Counted from the first letter of the stretch, positions 1 through 6,456 are shown. The stretch is DNA of 8,122 bases from an uncultured Oscillospiraceae bacterium (GCA_902461995.1 CABQAA010000086.1:1-8122); one strand, 5' to 3'. Notes: generated by a model from the sequence alone, not told the origin. Made by a program: numbers and translations.

Positions 1-1
1 C

Positions 2-262
2 ATCGGTCTCGGCGGCGCCGTCACCTTCAAAAACGCCCGAAGGGCGGTGGAGGTTGCCTCCGTCCTGCCTTCCGACGCGCTCCTGCTCGAAACCGACGCC
101 CCGTATATGGCGCCGGTGCCCTATCGCGGCCGTCGCTGCGATTCGGGCATGATCGCGGCCACCGCCGCCCGGATCGCGGAGATCCGGGGGGTGACAGTCG
201 GCGCCCTGCTCGATCAGACCAGAGAAAACGCCTGCCGCCTGTTCGGCATATCTCCGGCATAA
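2..262 (+). CDS. TatD-family metal-dependent hydrolase, C-terminal part (5' truncated)
   Basis: This is the last 86 codons of a gene that begins before the window; base 1 belongs to the preceding codon. The visible part has the TatD signature LLLETDAPY (residues about 27-35), whose Asp is the conserved C-terminal metal ligand of the TIM-barrel amidohydrolase fold. It is followed by the P-YRGRR block and a C-terminal helix T-x-ENACRLFGI typical of TatD proteins. Family members are metal-dependent 3'-5' DNases or hydrolases of about 250-260 residues acting in the cytoplasm, so roughly two thirds of the protein is missing here. The stop codon (260-262) overlaps the left arm of a large hairpin that separates it from the convergent epimerase gene. 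Family assignment is firm; the substrate cannot be told from this fragment. Confidence 0.9.
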   Translation: MGLGGAVTFKNARRAVEVASVLPSDALLLETDAPYMAPVPYRGRRCDSGMIAATAARIAEIRGVTVGALLDQTRENACRLFGISPA

Positions 263-304
263 ACCGAGACCGCCGCCAATGTATTGGCGGCGGTCTCGGT
301 TTTT
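261..304. terminator. Hairpin terminator between convergent genes
   Basis: A perfect 20-bp inverted repeat (arms 261-280 and 283-302) is separated by two bases, so the real loop is a few bases larger. On the + strand it is followed by five T (300-304), which makes it a good rho-independent terminator for the TatD gene. In the minus direction the hairpin is equally strong, but only about three T follow before GC-rich sequence, so it may block or stabilise the 3' end of the epimerase transcript rather than act as a textbook terminator. Confidence 0.88.
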
Positions 305-1274
305 ATTCCCGATATTTTTCGCGATACCAATCGAGCACTTTGGGAAGCCCGGTTTCCAGGGTGTACTCCGTCCGGTAGCCGAGCAGCTGGGCGGCTTTTT
401 CGCCGCTCGCCCGCATCCGGCGGACATCCGCCTTCCGTCCGGGACGGGTTTCGATGGGACCGGTATAGCCGTAATAGGCCGCGATCTTCTCCACCAACTC
501 CCGCATGGAGATCTCCCGGCCGGTGCCGATGTTGACCACCTGGCCGCGGGACGCCTCGTTTTCATAGACGGTCTGGAATGCGCGGGTGGTGTCCCCGACA
601 AACACGAAATCCCGCGTCTGTTCCCCGTCCCCCTCCAGAATGGGCGGCAGCCCCTGCAGGATCCGCCGGGCGGTCTGGGGAATGATCGCCGCGTAATCCC
701 CGTCGTTCTGCCGGGGTCCGTAGTTGTTGAAGGGCCGGACGATCGCCACATCCAGATCCAGCACGTTCCGGAAGGACAGGGCCATCATGTCGGCGGCGAC
801 CTTTCCGGCTGCATAGGGGGTGGTGGGATAGAGCGGATGGTTCTCGTCCATCGGCTCGTACACCACCGTTCCGTAGGCCTCGGAGGTGGAGGCGTGGATC
901 AGGGTGGCGAATACCCCCATTTTCAGCAGGGTCAGCAGGGTGCGCATGATATCCACATTCACCTGATAGGCATCGATCGGATTGAAAAAGGAGTATTTGA
1001 GCTGGAGAGTGGCCAGGTTGAAGACCACCTCGATCCCCTCCCGCTCCATCACCGCCTGCATCACGCCGAACTGCCGGGCATCGTCCCGTATAACGACCAG
1101 CCGATCGCCATAGGTACGCCGGGCGGACTCCAGGTTTTCCATCTTGCCCAAAAAGAAGTTGTCCACCACCACGACCTTCGCCGCCCCCTCCGCCAGCAGG
1201 CGGTCGGTCAAATGGGAGCCGATGAAGCCGGCGCCGCCGGTGACGAGTACGGTCTTTCCTTGGATGCGGGGCAT
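303..1274 (-). CDS. NAD-dependent sugar-nucleotide epimerase/dehydratase (extended SDR)
   Basis: A 323-residue extended short-chain dehydrogenase/reductase. The N-terminal Rossmann motif is TGGAGFIGSH (residues 12-21). The active site shows ASTSEAYG (128-135) and YAAGK (154-158), giving the Thr130, Glu132, Tyr154, Lys158 set. Conserved blocks PFNNYGPRQ (181-189) and DFVFVGDTTRA (222-232) follow, and the C-terminal part is the nucleotide-sugar binding region. The T-S-E triad resembles GDP-mannose 4,6-dehydratase and UDP-xylose synthase types rather than GalE (usually S-S-A), so dehydratase or decarboxylase chemistry is possible; the substrate is unresolved. The chosen ATG has AGGAGGA at 1281-1287, six bases upstream. 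An in-frame start further upstream (1328) would run into the HD gene and lacks conserved sequence. It lies 19 bp after the HD hydrolase and is probably co-transcribed with it. Inferred role: making an activated sugar for envelope glycans. Confidence 0.9.
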   Translation of the reverse strand: MPRIQGKTVLVTGGAGFIGSHLTDRLLAEGAAKVVVVDNFFLGKMENLESARRTYGDRLVVIRDDARQFGVMQAVMEREGIEVVFNLATLQLKYSFFNPIDAYQVNVDIMRTLLTLLKMGVFATLIHASTSEAYGTVVYEPMDENHPLYPTTPYAAGKVAADMMALSFRNVLDLDVAIVRPFNNYGPRQNDGDYAAIIPQTARRILQGLPPILEGDGEQTRDFVFVGDTTRAFQTVYENEASRGQVVNIGTGREISMRELVEKIAAYYGYTGPIETRPGRKADVRRMRASGEKAAQLLGYRTEYTLETGLPKVLDWYREKYRE

Positions 1275-1293
1275 AGCCGTTCCTCCTGTAAAA

Positions 1294-1869
1294 TTACTGT
1301 GCGGCGACCGCGGCGATGCCCGCTTCACAGCGTTTCATCGCGTCCAACGTGCGCTGGAGCAGGGTGTCCAGCTCCCATCCGAGCATCTCGGCCCCCCTGG
1401 CGATGACGTCCCGGGAACAGCCGGCGGCGAAGCTGGGGGTCTTAAACTTTTTCTTCAGCGATTTCAGTTCCATATCCTGCACGCTGCCCGACGGGCGCAT
1501 CCGCGCCGCCGCCCCGATCAGGCCGGTCAGCTCGTCCACGGCGAAGAGGACCTTTTCCATCTCGTGCTCGGGCGCCACATCCGACACGATCCCGTATCCG
1601 TGACTAACCACCGCATGGATCAGACGCTCATCCGCCCCGTTTTCTTCTAGGATTTCCCGTGCTTTGACGCAGTGCTGGTCCGGATACCGCTCATAGTCTA
1701 CATCGTGGAGGAGACCGACGAGACCCCAAAAATCCGCCTCGTCCCCGTAACCAAGCTCCCGGGCAAAATCCCGCATCACCGCTTCCACCGTCACCGCGTG
1801 CTGCAGATGAAAGGGTTCCTGGTTGTATGCCTTCAAGAGCGCTGCCGCTCCGTCCCGTGTCAGTTCCAT
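1294..1869 (-). CDS. HD-superfamily hydrolase (COG2316-like)
   Basis: A 191-residue protein with an HD metal-phosphohydrolase layout: His24 (HLQHAVTVEAVMR), the LLHDVDYERYP block with His55-Asp56, His85/His90 in LIHAVVSHGYG, and Asp112 in FAVDELTGLI. The LLHDVDYE..PDQHC pattern is, from memory, typical of the small COG2316 'predicted hydrolase, HD superfamily' group. The family hydrolyses phosphoester or nucleotide substrates in the cytoplasm; the specific substrate is unknown. The ATG at 1869-1867 has GGAGG at 1879-1883, nine bases upstream, which decides it over more distant in-frame starts such as 1977. It is the first gene of a two-gene operon with the epimerase, driven by the minus-strand promoter at 1903-1932. 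Confidence 0.85.
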   Translation of the reverse strand: MELTRDGAAALLKAYNQEPFHLQHAVTVEAVMRDFARELGYGDEADFWGLVGLLHDVDYERYPDQHCVKAREILEENGADERLIHAVVSHGYGIVSDVAPEHEMEKVLFAVDELTGLIGAAARMRPSGSVQDMELKSLKKKFKTPSFAAGCSRDVIARGAEMLGWELDTLLQRTLDAMKRCEAGIAAVAAQ

Positions 1870-1902
1870 GCCGATCGGCCTCCTTCTGTTGGTTCTTGGA
1901 TC

Positions 1903-1932
1903 ATCATACCCCTGTCCGCCCCGCCTTGTCAA
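1903..1932 (-). promoter_or_regulatory. Sigma-A type promoter of the HD hydrolase-epimerase operon
   Basis: Read on the minus strand: TTGACA (1932-1927), an 18-bp spacer, then TATGAT (1908-1903). The -10 is about 34 bp upstream of the HD start codon. Both hexamers are at or near consensus, so this is a convincing vegetative promoter. Confidence 0.82.
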
Positions 1933-1962
1933 ACATTTCTCGCCCGTTTCACCTCCTTTTAC

Positions 1963-1991
1963 TTGACAAAGATGCATATTCGCGGTATGCT
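1963..1991 (+). promoter_or_regulatory. Sigma-A type promoter of the cysK-mnmA operon
   Basis: TTGACA (1963-1968), a 17-bp spacer and TATGCT (1986-1991) give a near-perfect promoter, with transcription expected to start near 1997-1999. The two -35 boxes of the divergent promoters are only 30 bp apart. The arms GCATA (1974-1978) and TATGC (1986-1990) form a small dyad that overlaps the -10 box and could be an operator, though five-base arms are weak evidence. Confidence 0.85.
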
Positions 1992-1999
1992 TTCATATC

Positions 2000-2019
2000 A
2001 TAGTGATTAGATAGGATTT
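2000..2019 (+). promoter_or_regulatory. Candidate operator (direct repeat) over the cysK transcription start
   Basis: Two imperfect copies of ATAG-N-GATT-like sequence lie exactly 11 bp apart (starts at 2000 and 2011), just downstream of the -10 box and before the ribosome binding site. Their position over the first transcribed bases would suit a repressor. In Firmicutes, cysteine and iron-sulfur genes are commonly controlled by Rrf2-family regulators (CymR/IscR) whose sites have an AT-rich ATAGGA-like half; the assignment to that family here is inference only. Confidence 0.35.
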
Positions 2020-2034
2020 GAAGGAGGTCTTCTC

Positions 2035-2979
2035 ATGTCCCATATTGCACGCGATATCACCGCGTTGATCGGCCGCACCCCCCTGCTGGATCTCGGCCGA
2101 TATACGAAAAAACGCGACATTCCCGCTGTCCTGCTGGCCAAACTGGAATATCTCAATCCGGCCGGCAGCGTGAAGGACCGGGTGGCCTGCGCCCTGATCG
2201 AGGACGCGGAGAAGACCGGCCGCCTCGCGCCCGGCGCGGTCATTGTGGAGCCCACCAGCGGCAACACCGGCATCGGCCTCGCCGCGGTGGCCGCCTCCAA
2301 AGGATACCGTGTTATCCTGACCATGCCCGAAACCATGAGCGTGGAACGCCGCAGCCTGCTTGCGGCTTACGGTGCGGAAATCGTCCTGACCGAAGGGGCA
2401 AAAGGCATGACCGGTGCTATCGCTAAGGCAACCGAAATCGCGGGTTCCACGCCCGGTGCCTTCATTCCCGGCCAGTTCGAAAACCCGGCCAATCCCGCCG
2501 CCCATTTCGCCACGACCGGCCCGGAAATCTGGGACGACACCGACGGACGGGTGGACATCTTCGTTGCAGGAATCGGTACGGGCGGAACCGTGACGGGTGT
2601 GGGGCGGTATCTCAAATCCCGGAATCCTGAAATCCGGATCGTGGGCATCGAACCCGCGGACTCCCCCGTTTTGACCGAAGGCAAGGCGGGTCCCCATAAA
2701 ATTCAAGGGATCGGCGCGGGCTTTATCCCCGACAACCTCGACCGGGATATTCTCGATGAGGTCCTGACCGTCACGAACGAAGAGGCGTTTGCCGCCGGCC
2801 GGGCCGTCGCCCGGGAGGAGGGGATTCTGGTCGGCATCTCGTCCGGTGCCGCCATCGCGGGAGCCGAACGGCTGGCCCGGCGGCCGGAAAACAAGGGCAA
2901 GCGGATCGTCGCCCTGCTGCCCGATACGGGGGACCGGTATCTGTCCACCCCGCTGTTCGCCGATCTGGAGGCCCGATAA
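2035..2979 (+). CDS. cysK: Cysteine synthase A (O-acetylserine sulfhydrylase)
   Basis: A 314-residue fold-type II PLP enzyme that makes L-cysteine from O-acetylserine and sulfide in the cytoplasm. The PLP-binding lysine is Lys47 in NPAGSVKDR (41-49). The substrate loop PTSGNTG is at 73-79, the PLP phosphate-binding loop GIGTGGT at 179-185, the KIQGIGAGFIP segment at 222-232, and the ISSGAA serine block at 268-273. Length matches the usual 300-320 residues. AAGGAGG (2021-2027) sits seven bases before the ATG and fixes the start. It is the first gene of a two-gene operon with mnmA (37-bp gap), under a strong promoter. No serine acetyltransferase gene is adjacent. A cystathionine beta-synthase-like or CysM-type role cannot be excluded, but the sequence pattern is that of CysK. 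Confidence 0.95.
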   Translation: MSHIARDITALIGRTPLLDLGRYTKKRDIPAVLLAKLEYLNPAGSVKDRVACALIEDAEKTGRLAPGAVIVEPTSGNTGIGLAAVAASKGYRVILTMPETMSVERRSLLAAYGAEIVLTEGAKGMTGAIAKATEIAGSTPGAFIPGQFENPANPAAHFATTGPEIWDDTDGRVDIFVAGIGTGGTVTGVGRYLKSRNPEIRIVGIEPADSPVLTEGKAGPHKIQGIGAGFIPDNLDRDILDEVLTVTNEEAFAAGRAVAREEGILVGISSGAAIAGAERLARRPENKGKRIVALLPDTGDRYLSTPLFADLEAR

Positions 2980-3000
2980 GCGGCCCGGACGCATCAAATG

Positions 3001-3008
3001 GAAAGGGA
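3001..3008 (+). promoter_or_regulatory. Ribosome binding site that decides the mnmA GTG start
   Basis: GAAAGGGA lies eight bases before the in-frame GTG at 3017. The next in-frame ATG (3047) would begin only three residues before the SGGVDS loop and delete the first beta-strand, so GTG is preferred. Confidence 0.6.
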
Positions 3009-3016
3009 CGTTGCCT

Positions 3017-4117
3017 GTGGCTCATCATTCGACCATCCGGACCGTTATGGCCGCCATGAGCGGCGGCGTGGACAGCGCCGTGGCCGCCTCCCTGCTGATG
3101 GAGCAGGGGTATGAGGTACGGGGCGCCACTCTGCTGCTCCGCTCGGATTCGGGCGCCGCGACGGACGATTCCGACGAATCTCCCAAAACCTGCGGATCTC
3201 TGGCGGATATCGAGGATGCGAAGGCCGTGGCCGCGCGCCTCGGCATCCCTCACGACGTATTCGACTTCACCGGCCTGTTCCGAGAGACCGTCGTCGAGAA
3301 ATTCGGCCGCGTATACGCGGCCGGCGGCACCCCCAACCCCTGCATCGACTGCAACCGCCATCTGAAATTCGGCGCCCTGCTCGAACGGGCAGAGGCCCTC
3401 GGCGTGGACGCGGTCGCGACCGGCCATTACGCGCGGATGGAGGAGGATCCCAAAACCGGGCGGATGCTGCTCAAAAAAGCCTTGGATGCCTCCAAGGATC
3501 AGAGTTACGTCCTTTACTCCCTGACCCAGCGGCAGCTGAAGCATATCCTCTTCCCGCTCGGCCGTCTGCAGAAAACCGACGTACGAGCTTATGCGGAGGC
3601 GCACGGCTTTGAAAACGCGCAAAAACCCGACAGTCAGGACATCTGCTTCGTTCCGGGCGGAGATTATGTCCGCTTCCTGGAGGAGAAATTGGGCCTGCCC
3701 AATCCGCCCGGCTCCTTTCTCGATACCGAGGGGCGGGTTCTCGGAACCCATCGGGGGTTTCTCCATTACACCATCGGGCAGCGCAAGGGCCTCGGTCTCT
3801 CCTTCGGGGAGCCCCGCTTTGTGGTCTCCAAGGACGCCGCGGCCGGCTCCGTCACGCTTGGGACCGGGGAGGCGCTTCTGTCCCGCACCCTGATGGCAGA
3901 GGACGTCAACCTGATCGCGCTGCCGGACTTGACCGCGCCCCTGCGGGTGACGGCGAAAACCCGCTACCGCCAGACCGAATCCCCGGCCCTGCTGGAGCCC
4001 TGCGGGGATTCCCGCATCCGCCTGACCTTCGATCAGCCGCAGCGGGCGGTCACGCCCGGCCAGGCCGTCGTCTTTTATCGGGACGACATCGTCATCGGCG
4101 GCGGCACCATTATCTAA
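3017..4117 (+). CDS. mnmA: tRNA-specific 2-thiouridylase MnmA (GTG start)
   Basis: A 366-residue enzyme that activates U34 of tRNA-Lys, -Glu and -Gln with ATP and inserts sulfur to give 2-thiouridine. The ATP-pyrophosphatase loop SGGVDS is at 15-20. TPNPCIDCNRHLKFG (105-119) contains Cys109 and Cys112, the latter aligning with the N-terminal catalytic cysteine; DSQDICFVPGGDY (205-217) holds the second catalytic cysteine, Cys210. ATGHYAR (134-140) and DQSYVLYSL (161-169) are further family blocks, and the C-terminal beta-barrel runs to the end. Length is that of the family (about 360). It follows cysK by 37 bp without a terminator, so both are probably on one transcript. In many Firmicutes mnmA instead follows a cysteine desulfurase, which also links it to sulfur supply. 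A terminator lies directly after it. Confidence 0.95.
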   Translation: MAHHSTIRTVMAAMSGGVDSAVAASLLMEQGYEVRGATLLLRSDSGAATDDSDESPKTCGSLADIEDAKAVAARLGIPHDVFDFTGLFRETVVEKFGRVYAAGGTPNPCIDCNRHLKFGALLERAEALGVDAVATGHYARMEEDPKTGRMLLKKALDASKDQSYVLYSLTQRQLKHILFPLGRLQKTDVRAYAEAHGFENAQKPDSQDICFVPGGDYVRFLEEKLGLPNPPGSFLDTEGRVLGTHRGFLHYTIGQRKGLGLSFGEPRFVVSKDAAAGSVTLGTGEALLSRTLMAEDVNLIALPDLTAPLRVTAKTRYRQTESPALLEPCGDSRIRLTFDQPQRAVTPGQAVVFYRDDIVIGGGTII

Positions 4118-4121
4118 CACG

Positions 4122-4153
4122 AATCCCCTCTGCCTCGGCAGGGGGAATTTTTT
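4122..4153 (+). terminator. Rho-independent terminator of cysK-mnmA
   Basis: Arms of about 13 bases (4122-4134 and 4137-4149, with one mismatch and one G-U pair) form a GC-rich hairpin around a very short loop, followed by six T (4148-4153). It begins four bases after the mnmA stop codon. Confidence 0.85.
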
Positions 4154-4159
4154 CGGTTT

Positions 4160-4223
4160 ATCCGCTGCTCCCGACGAGCGGACGGCCCCGGAGGGCCCTG
4201 CATCCGCCCGGATAGGAGCGGAT
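4160..4223 (+). other. Hairpin-rich intergenic segment with alternative pairings
   Basis: Between the mnmA terminator and the next promoter lie several short inverted repeats: CCGCT/AGCGG (4162-4166 with 4177-4181), GGCCC/GGGCC around a CGGA tetraloop (4184-4197), and ATCCGC/GCGGAT (4202-4207 with 4218-4223). In addition ATCCGCT (4160-4166) can pair with AGCGGAT (4217-4223), closing the whole segment and excluding the first and third hairpins. It is upstream of the promoter at 4287, so it is not the leader of that gene. No known RNA family was recognised; chance pairing in GC-rich DNA is a real alternative. Confidence 0.3.
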
Positions 4224-4286
4224 CAGTAGGTTGACAAATCCAGGCAAAATCGCTCCATTTGCCCCGATTTCGCCGATTTTGGACTT

Positions 4287-4315
4287 TTGATCTTTCGCCG
4301 GGATTACGATATGAT
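4287..4315 (+). promoter_or_regulatory. Promoter of the SPFH/prohibitin-like gene
   Basis: TTGATC (4287-4292), 17-bp spacer, TATGAT (4310-4315). The expected start of transcription is near 4322, leaving a leader of about 34 bases before the ATG at 4356. Confidence 0.78.
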
Positions 4316-4355
4316 AAACGCAAGGCCTTAATATGAAAGTAAAGGATTGACAAAC

Positions 4356-5162
4356 ATGGACAAAAGAATGCCCACTCTCGTCAAGCGTCTCCTGATCATT
4401 ATCCCCTGCATCATCGTGCTTCTCATCCTGGTTTTTGGCTGCTTCGACATCGTACCCGCCGGTTATAAGGGCGTCAAACTCACCATGGGCGCCGTCAGCG
4501 ATACCGTGCTCGACGAAGGGGTGCACTTCAAGCTTCCGTTCATAAACCAGGTCGTCCATGTGGACGCCAGGGTCAAGAAGTATACGGTGGACGGAGAAAC
4601 CTCCGCCAGCAAAGACATGCAGTCCATCACCACCAATGTGGCGGTGAACTATCGGGTGGACGGCGCCAACGTGGATGAGCTCTATCAGAACCTGAGTCTC
4701 AACTACGAGGATACCATCATCGCCCCGGCCGTGTCCGAGTGCATCAAATCCGTGACTTCCAAGTACACGGCGGAGGAAACGATTACCCGCCGCAGCGATA
4801 TTTCCGCGGAAATCAAAGACATGCTCAAGACGAGATTGAACGACAAGTACATATTCGTTGACAGCCTGAACATCACCGACCTGACTTTCAGCGCCGCCTT
4901 CGACAAGGCGATCGAGGAAAAGCAAGTCGCGGAGCAAAACGCCCTGAAAGCCAAATACGACCTGGACCGGATCAAAACCGAGGCGGAGCAGGCCGTCATC
5001 AAGGCCCAGGGTGAGGCGGAAGCCATGCGGATCAAGAACGAGACGTTGACCGACAGCATCATCGAGCTGGAGTTCCTGAACAAATGGGACGGCCACATGC
5101 CGACCTACTACGGCGGCGATGCCGATCTGCTGCTCTCCCTCGACCCAGAAAAAACGAAATAA
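4356..5162 (+). CDS. Membrane-anchored SPFH/prohibitin-family protein
   Basis: A 268-residue protein with one N-terminal transmembrane segment (about residues 11-29, rich in Leu/Ile/Val after Lys/Arg), an SPFH (Band 7) domain from about 31 to 190, and a charged, Ala/Glu/Lys-rich coiled-coil helix (about 183-230) of the type that drives ring or cage assembly. Recognisable blocks are VPAGYKGVKLTMG, the LDEGVHFKLPF turn, and the KAQGEAEAMRIKNE helix typical of prohibitins. Family members scaffold membrane domains and often hold membrane proteases such as FtsH; a specific partner is not visible here. No NfeD partner gene is adjacent. AAAGGA (4341-4346) is nine bases before the ATG; the in-frame TTG at 4347 touches that site and is rejected. 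The gene appears monocistronic, with its own promoter and terminator. Confidence 0.88.
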   Translation: MDKRMPTLVKRLLIIIPCIIVLLILVFGCFDIVPAGYKGVKLTMGAVSDTVLDEGVHFKLPFINQVVHVDARVKKYTVDGETSASKDMQSITTNVAVNYRVDGANVDELYQNLSLNYEDTIIAPAVSECIKSVTSKYTAEETITRRSDISAEIKDMLKTRLNDKYIFVDSLNITDLTFSAAFDKAIEEKQVAEQNALKAKYDLDRIKTEAEQAVIKAQGEAEAMRIKNETLTDSIIELEFLNKWDGHMPTYYGGDADLLLSLDPEKTK

Positions 5163-5173
5163 CCCAAGAAAAG

Positions 5174-5203
5174 CGGCGCATGCAGAAGCATGCGCCGTTT
5201 TTT
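5174..5203. terminator. Bidirectional terminator between convergent units
   Basis: A perfect 10-bp stem (5174-5183 with 5188-5197) with an AGAA loop is followed on the + strand by six T (5198-5203). On the minus strand a CTTTTCTT run follows, so the same hairpin can end transcription of the minus-strand cluster that stops at 5205. Confidence 0.92.
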
Positions 5204-5204
5204 C

Positions 5205-5591
5205 TTATGAATTCGTCTGCGGCCGCTCGGCCTCAACCCTGTTTTCTCCGTCCGTGAAATAAATCGTATACTCCACATCCGGATCGATCGGAATGCGGAT
5301 ATCGAGCTCCGCGGACTTGCCGAAAAGGGTGAAAAACGCTGTCCAAATATGCGCTTCCTTGACCTGTATCTCGATCGTATCGCCCGATATCTGGTAGGAA
5401 TACCCCGTCAGGACGTAGCCGCTGACGCCGATCCAGACTTTCATATGAATTTCATCTTCCGATTTTTCATAAGACCATACTCTTGCGCTACCAGCGTTTA
5501 CGGTTTTGACCGCCAAACAGCTGGCCACGATGTAAACGGTCAGCAGCGCGGCCAGGGTGATGAGGATGCCCAGCAGAATTTTCTTTTTCAT
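5205..5591 (-). CDS. Small membrane-anchored protein or lipoprotein, function unknown
   Basis: A 128-residue protein not recognised as a named family. The N-terminus has Lys2-4 and a hydrophobic stretch (about 5-24) ending in VASC (22-25). This fits a minimal lipobox with Cys25 as the lipidated residue, though the segment could also simply be an uncleaved membrane anchor. The remainder (about 35-120) alternates polar and hydrophobic residues as in a beta-rich extracytoplasmic domain, with ISGDTIEIQVKEAHIW and a C-terminal VEYTIYFTDGENRV strand pair. GGAGAG (5603-5608) lies eleven bases upstream of the ATG, a rather long spacing. It is the last gene of the minus-strand cluster, about 100 bp after the lipoprotein gene; no convincing promoter or terminator was found in that gap. 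It ends directly at the bidirectional terminator. Confidence 0.72.
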   Translation of the reverse strand: MKKKILLGILITLAALLTVYIVASCLAVKTVNAGSARVWSYEKSEDEIHMKVWIGVSGYVLTGYSYQISGDTIEIQVKEAHIWTAFFTLFGKSAELDIRIPIDPDVEYTIYFTDGENRVEAERPQTNS

Positions 5592-5691
5592 GATTGTTGG
5601 CTCTCTCCATTCCCATCATGATTTGCTGCATAACAACTGGATGAGATGACCATCCTTAGTCCTGCGGCTCCGACGAAGCCCGGTTATTCGA

Positions 5692-6456
5692 TTAGAGAGG
5701 AATATGGTAGGTCTCCCGCTCTTCCTGTCCGTCTCTTACGACGGTGACCTCGAAAATCATCTCGAGTTCCGACTGGGCCGTTATATTCCATATACGGTTG
5801 TCGATGGTATACGCGGAAAAAGGCCGTTTTCCCGTCATGGCGGCTTCCAGTTTTTCCTTGAGTGCAGCTTCGTCTATTTCGGGAATAGAACACTGCTCGA
5901 ATATGCCAACGTTGGGTGCGGCATAACCGACGAACTCACCGTCATCCGTCAGCATGACAAACGCGATATCCGCGCTTTTATACCCGGCGATTTCCCGGCT
6001 GTAGCCGAATGTATGCACGTTGGTATCCTGCGTATAGGTGTGATTGACAAATGTATACAAATCAAAGGGAATATACGCTTTGAGGAAGGTTTCCGCAATG
6101 TTTTTTAATTCGTCCTCGTTTTTCACAGCGGATACGACGCGGTCCGAATCCATGCCCTTATAAAAGCCTCGGATGCTTCCATCCCCATGATCATAGATAA
6201 ACTGATTGCCCTCCTTGTCGGCATACACATCCATCTGACGGTTTTCCATCTCGTTTTCTTTTGTTCCAATCAGCTGTAGTTCAGACGCCGCATCTTCGAT
6301 CCGCGGGGGAATATGGATGGTCTCGGGTGCTTGAGAAGACGCTCCGTCAATTTGCCGCGACGGCATGGACGCAGGTGGGGCCAACTCGGAACAGCCGGGT
6401 GCAAGCCACAGGAAGCCTGCCAGCGTCAAGAAAAATGCAGCTTTCCTTAAATCCAT
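5692..6456 (-). CDS. Putative lipoprotein with PepSY-like features
   Basis: A 254-residue protein with a signal peptide (Arg4, Lys5, hydrophobic 7-18) and a probable lipidation Cys22 in LAPGC; Pro at the second position before Cys makes the lipobox slightly atypical. A Ser/Pro/Ala-rich linker (about 23-60) follows. The rest looks like an alpha/beta extracytoplasmic domain: helix DELKNIAETFLKAYIP (115-130), paired strands HTFGYSREIAGYKSADIAFVML (148-169), then a second helix-plus-strand unit DEAALKEKLEAAM (195-207) and LEMIFEVTVVRDGQ (231-244). This helix-then-sheet repeat recalls PepSY/YcdB-type domains, but the call is by pattern only. AGGAGGTG (6463-6470) begins six bases before the ATG and fixes the start, excluding an in-frame ATG ten codons upstream. 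It lies 63 bp after the GTG-started membrane protein gene in the same cluster, with no promoter seen between. Confidence 0.78.
   Translation of the reverse strand: MDLRKAAFFLTLAGFLWLAPGCSELAPPASMPSRQIDGASSQAPETIHIPPRIEDAASELQLIGTKENEMENRQMDVYADKEGNQFIYDHGDGSIRGFYKGMDSDRVVSAVKNEDELKNIAETFLKAYIPFDLYTFVNHTYTQDTNVHTFGYSREIAGYKSADIAFVMLTDDGEFVGYAAPNVGIFEQCSIPEIDEAALKEKLEAAMTGKRPFSAYTIDNRIWNITAQSELEMIFEVTVVRDGQEERETYHIPL

Noticed and set aside
279..1406. Long + strand open frame (375 codons) opposite the epimerase and HD genes
   Set aside because: No recognisable protein features; it is antisense to two genes with clear motifs, ribosome binding sites and a promoter. Long shadow frames are expected in GC-rich DNA.
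1993..2997. Long minus-strand open frame opposite cysK
   Set aside because: The sequence is low-complexity Gly/Arg/Asp-rich without motifs, and the + strand clearly encodes cysteine synthase.
2771..4120. 449-codon minus-strand frame opposite mnmA
   Set aside because: It is a shadow of mnmA; the + strand has all MnmA catalytic motifs and the minus frame has no family signature or ribosome binding site.
4231..4259. Perfect TTGACA at 4231 as an alternative promoter for the SPFH gene
   Set aside because: No acceptable -10 hexamer lies 16-18 bp downstream; the TTGATC/TATGAT pair at 4287-4315 is far better.
4347..4358. TTG at 4347 as start of the SPFH protein
   Set aside because: It directly abuts the AAAGGA ribosome binding site; the ATG at 4356 has a normal nine-base spacing.
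4158..5096. 312-codon minus-strand frame opposite the SPFH gene
   Set aside because: Antisense to a well-supported SPFH protein with promoter, ribosome binding site and terminator; no credible domain in the minus frame.
5592..5691. Possible promoter or terminator between the lipoprotein gene and the last small gene of the cluster
   Set aside because: Candidate hexamers (for example TTGTTA and CATGAT on the minus strand) have wrong spacing, and the only inverted repeat found has a four-base stem without a T-run.
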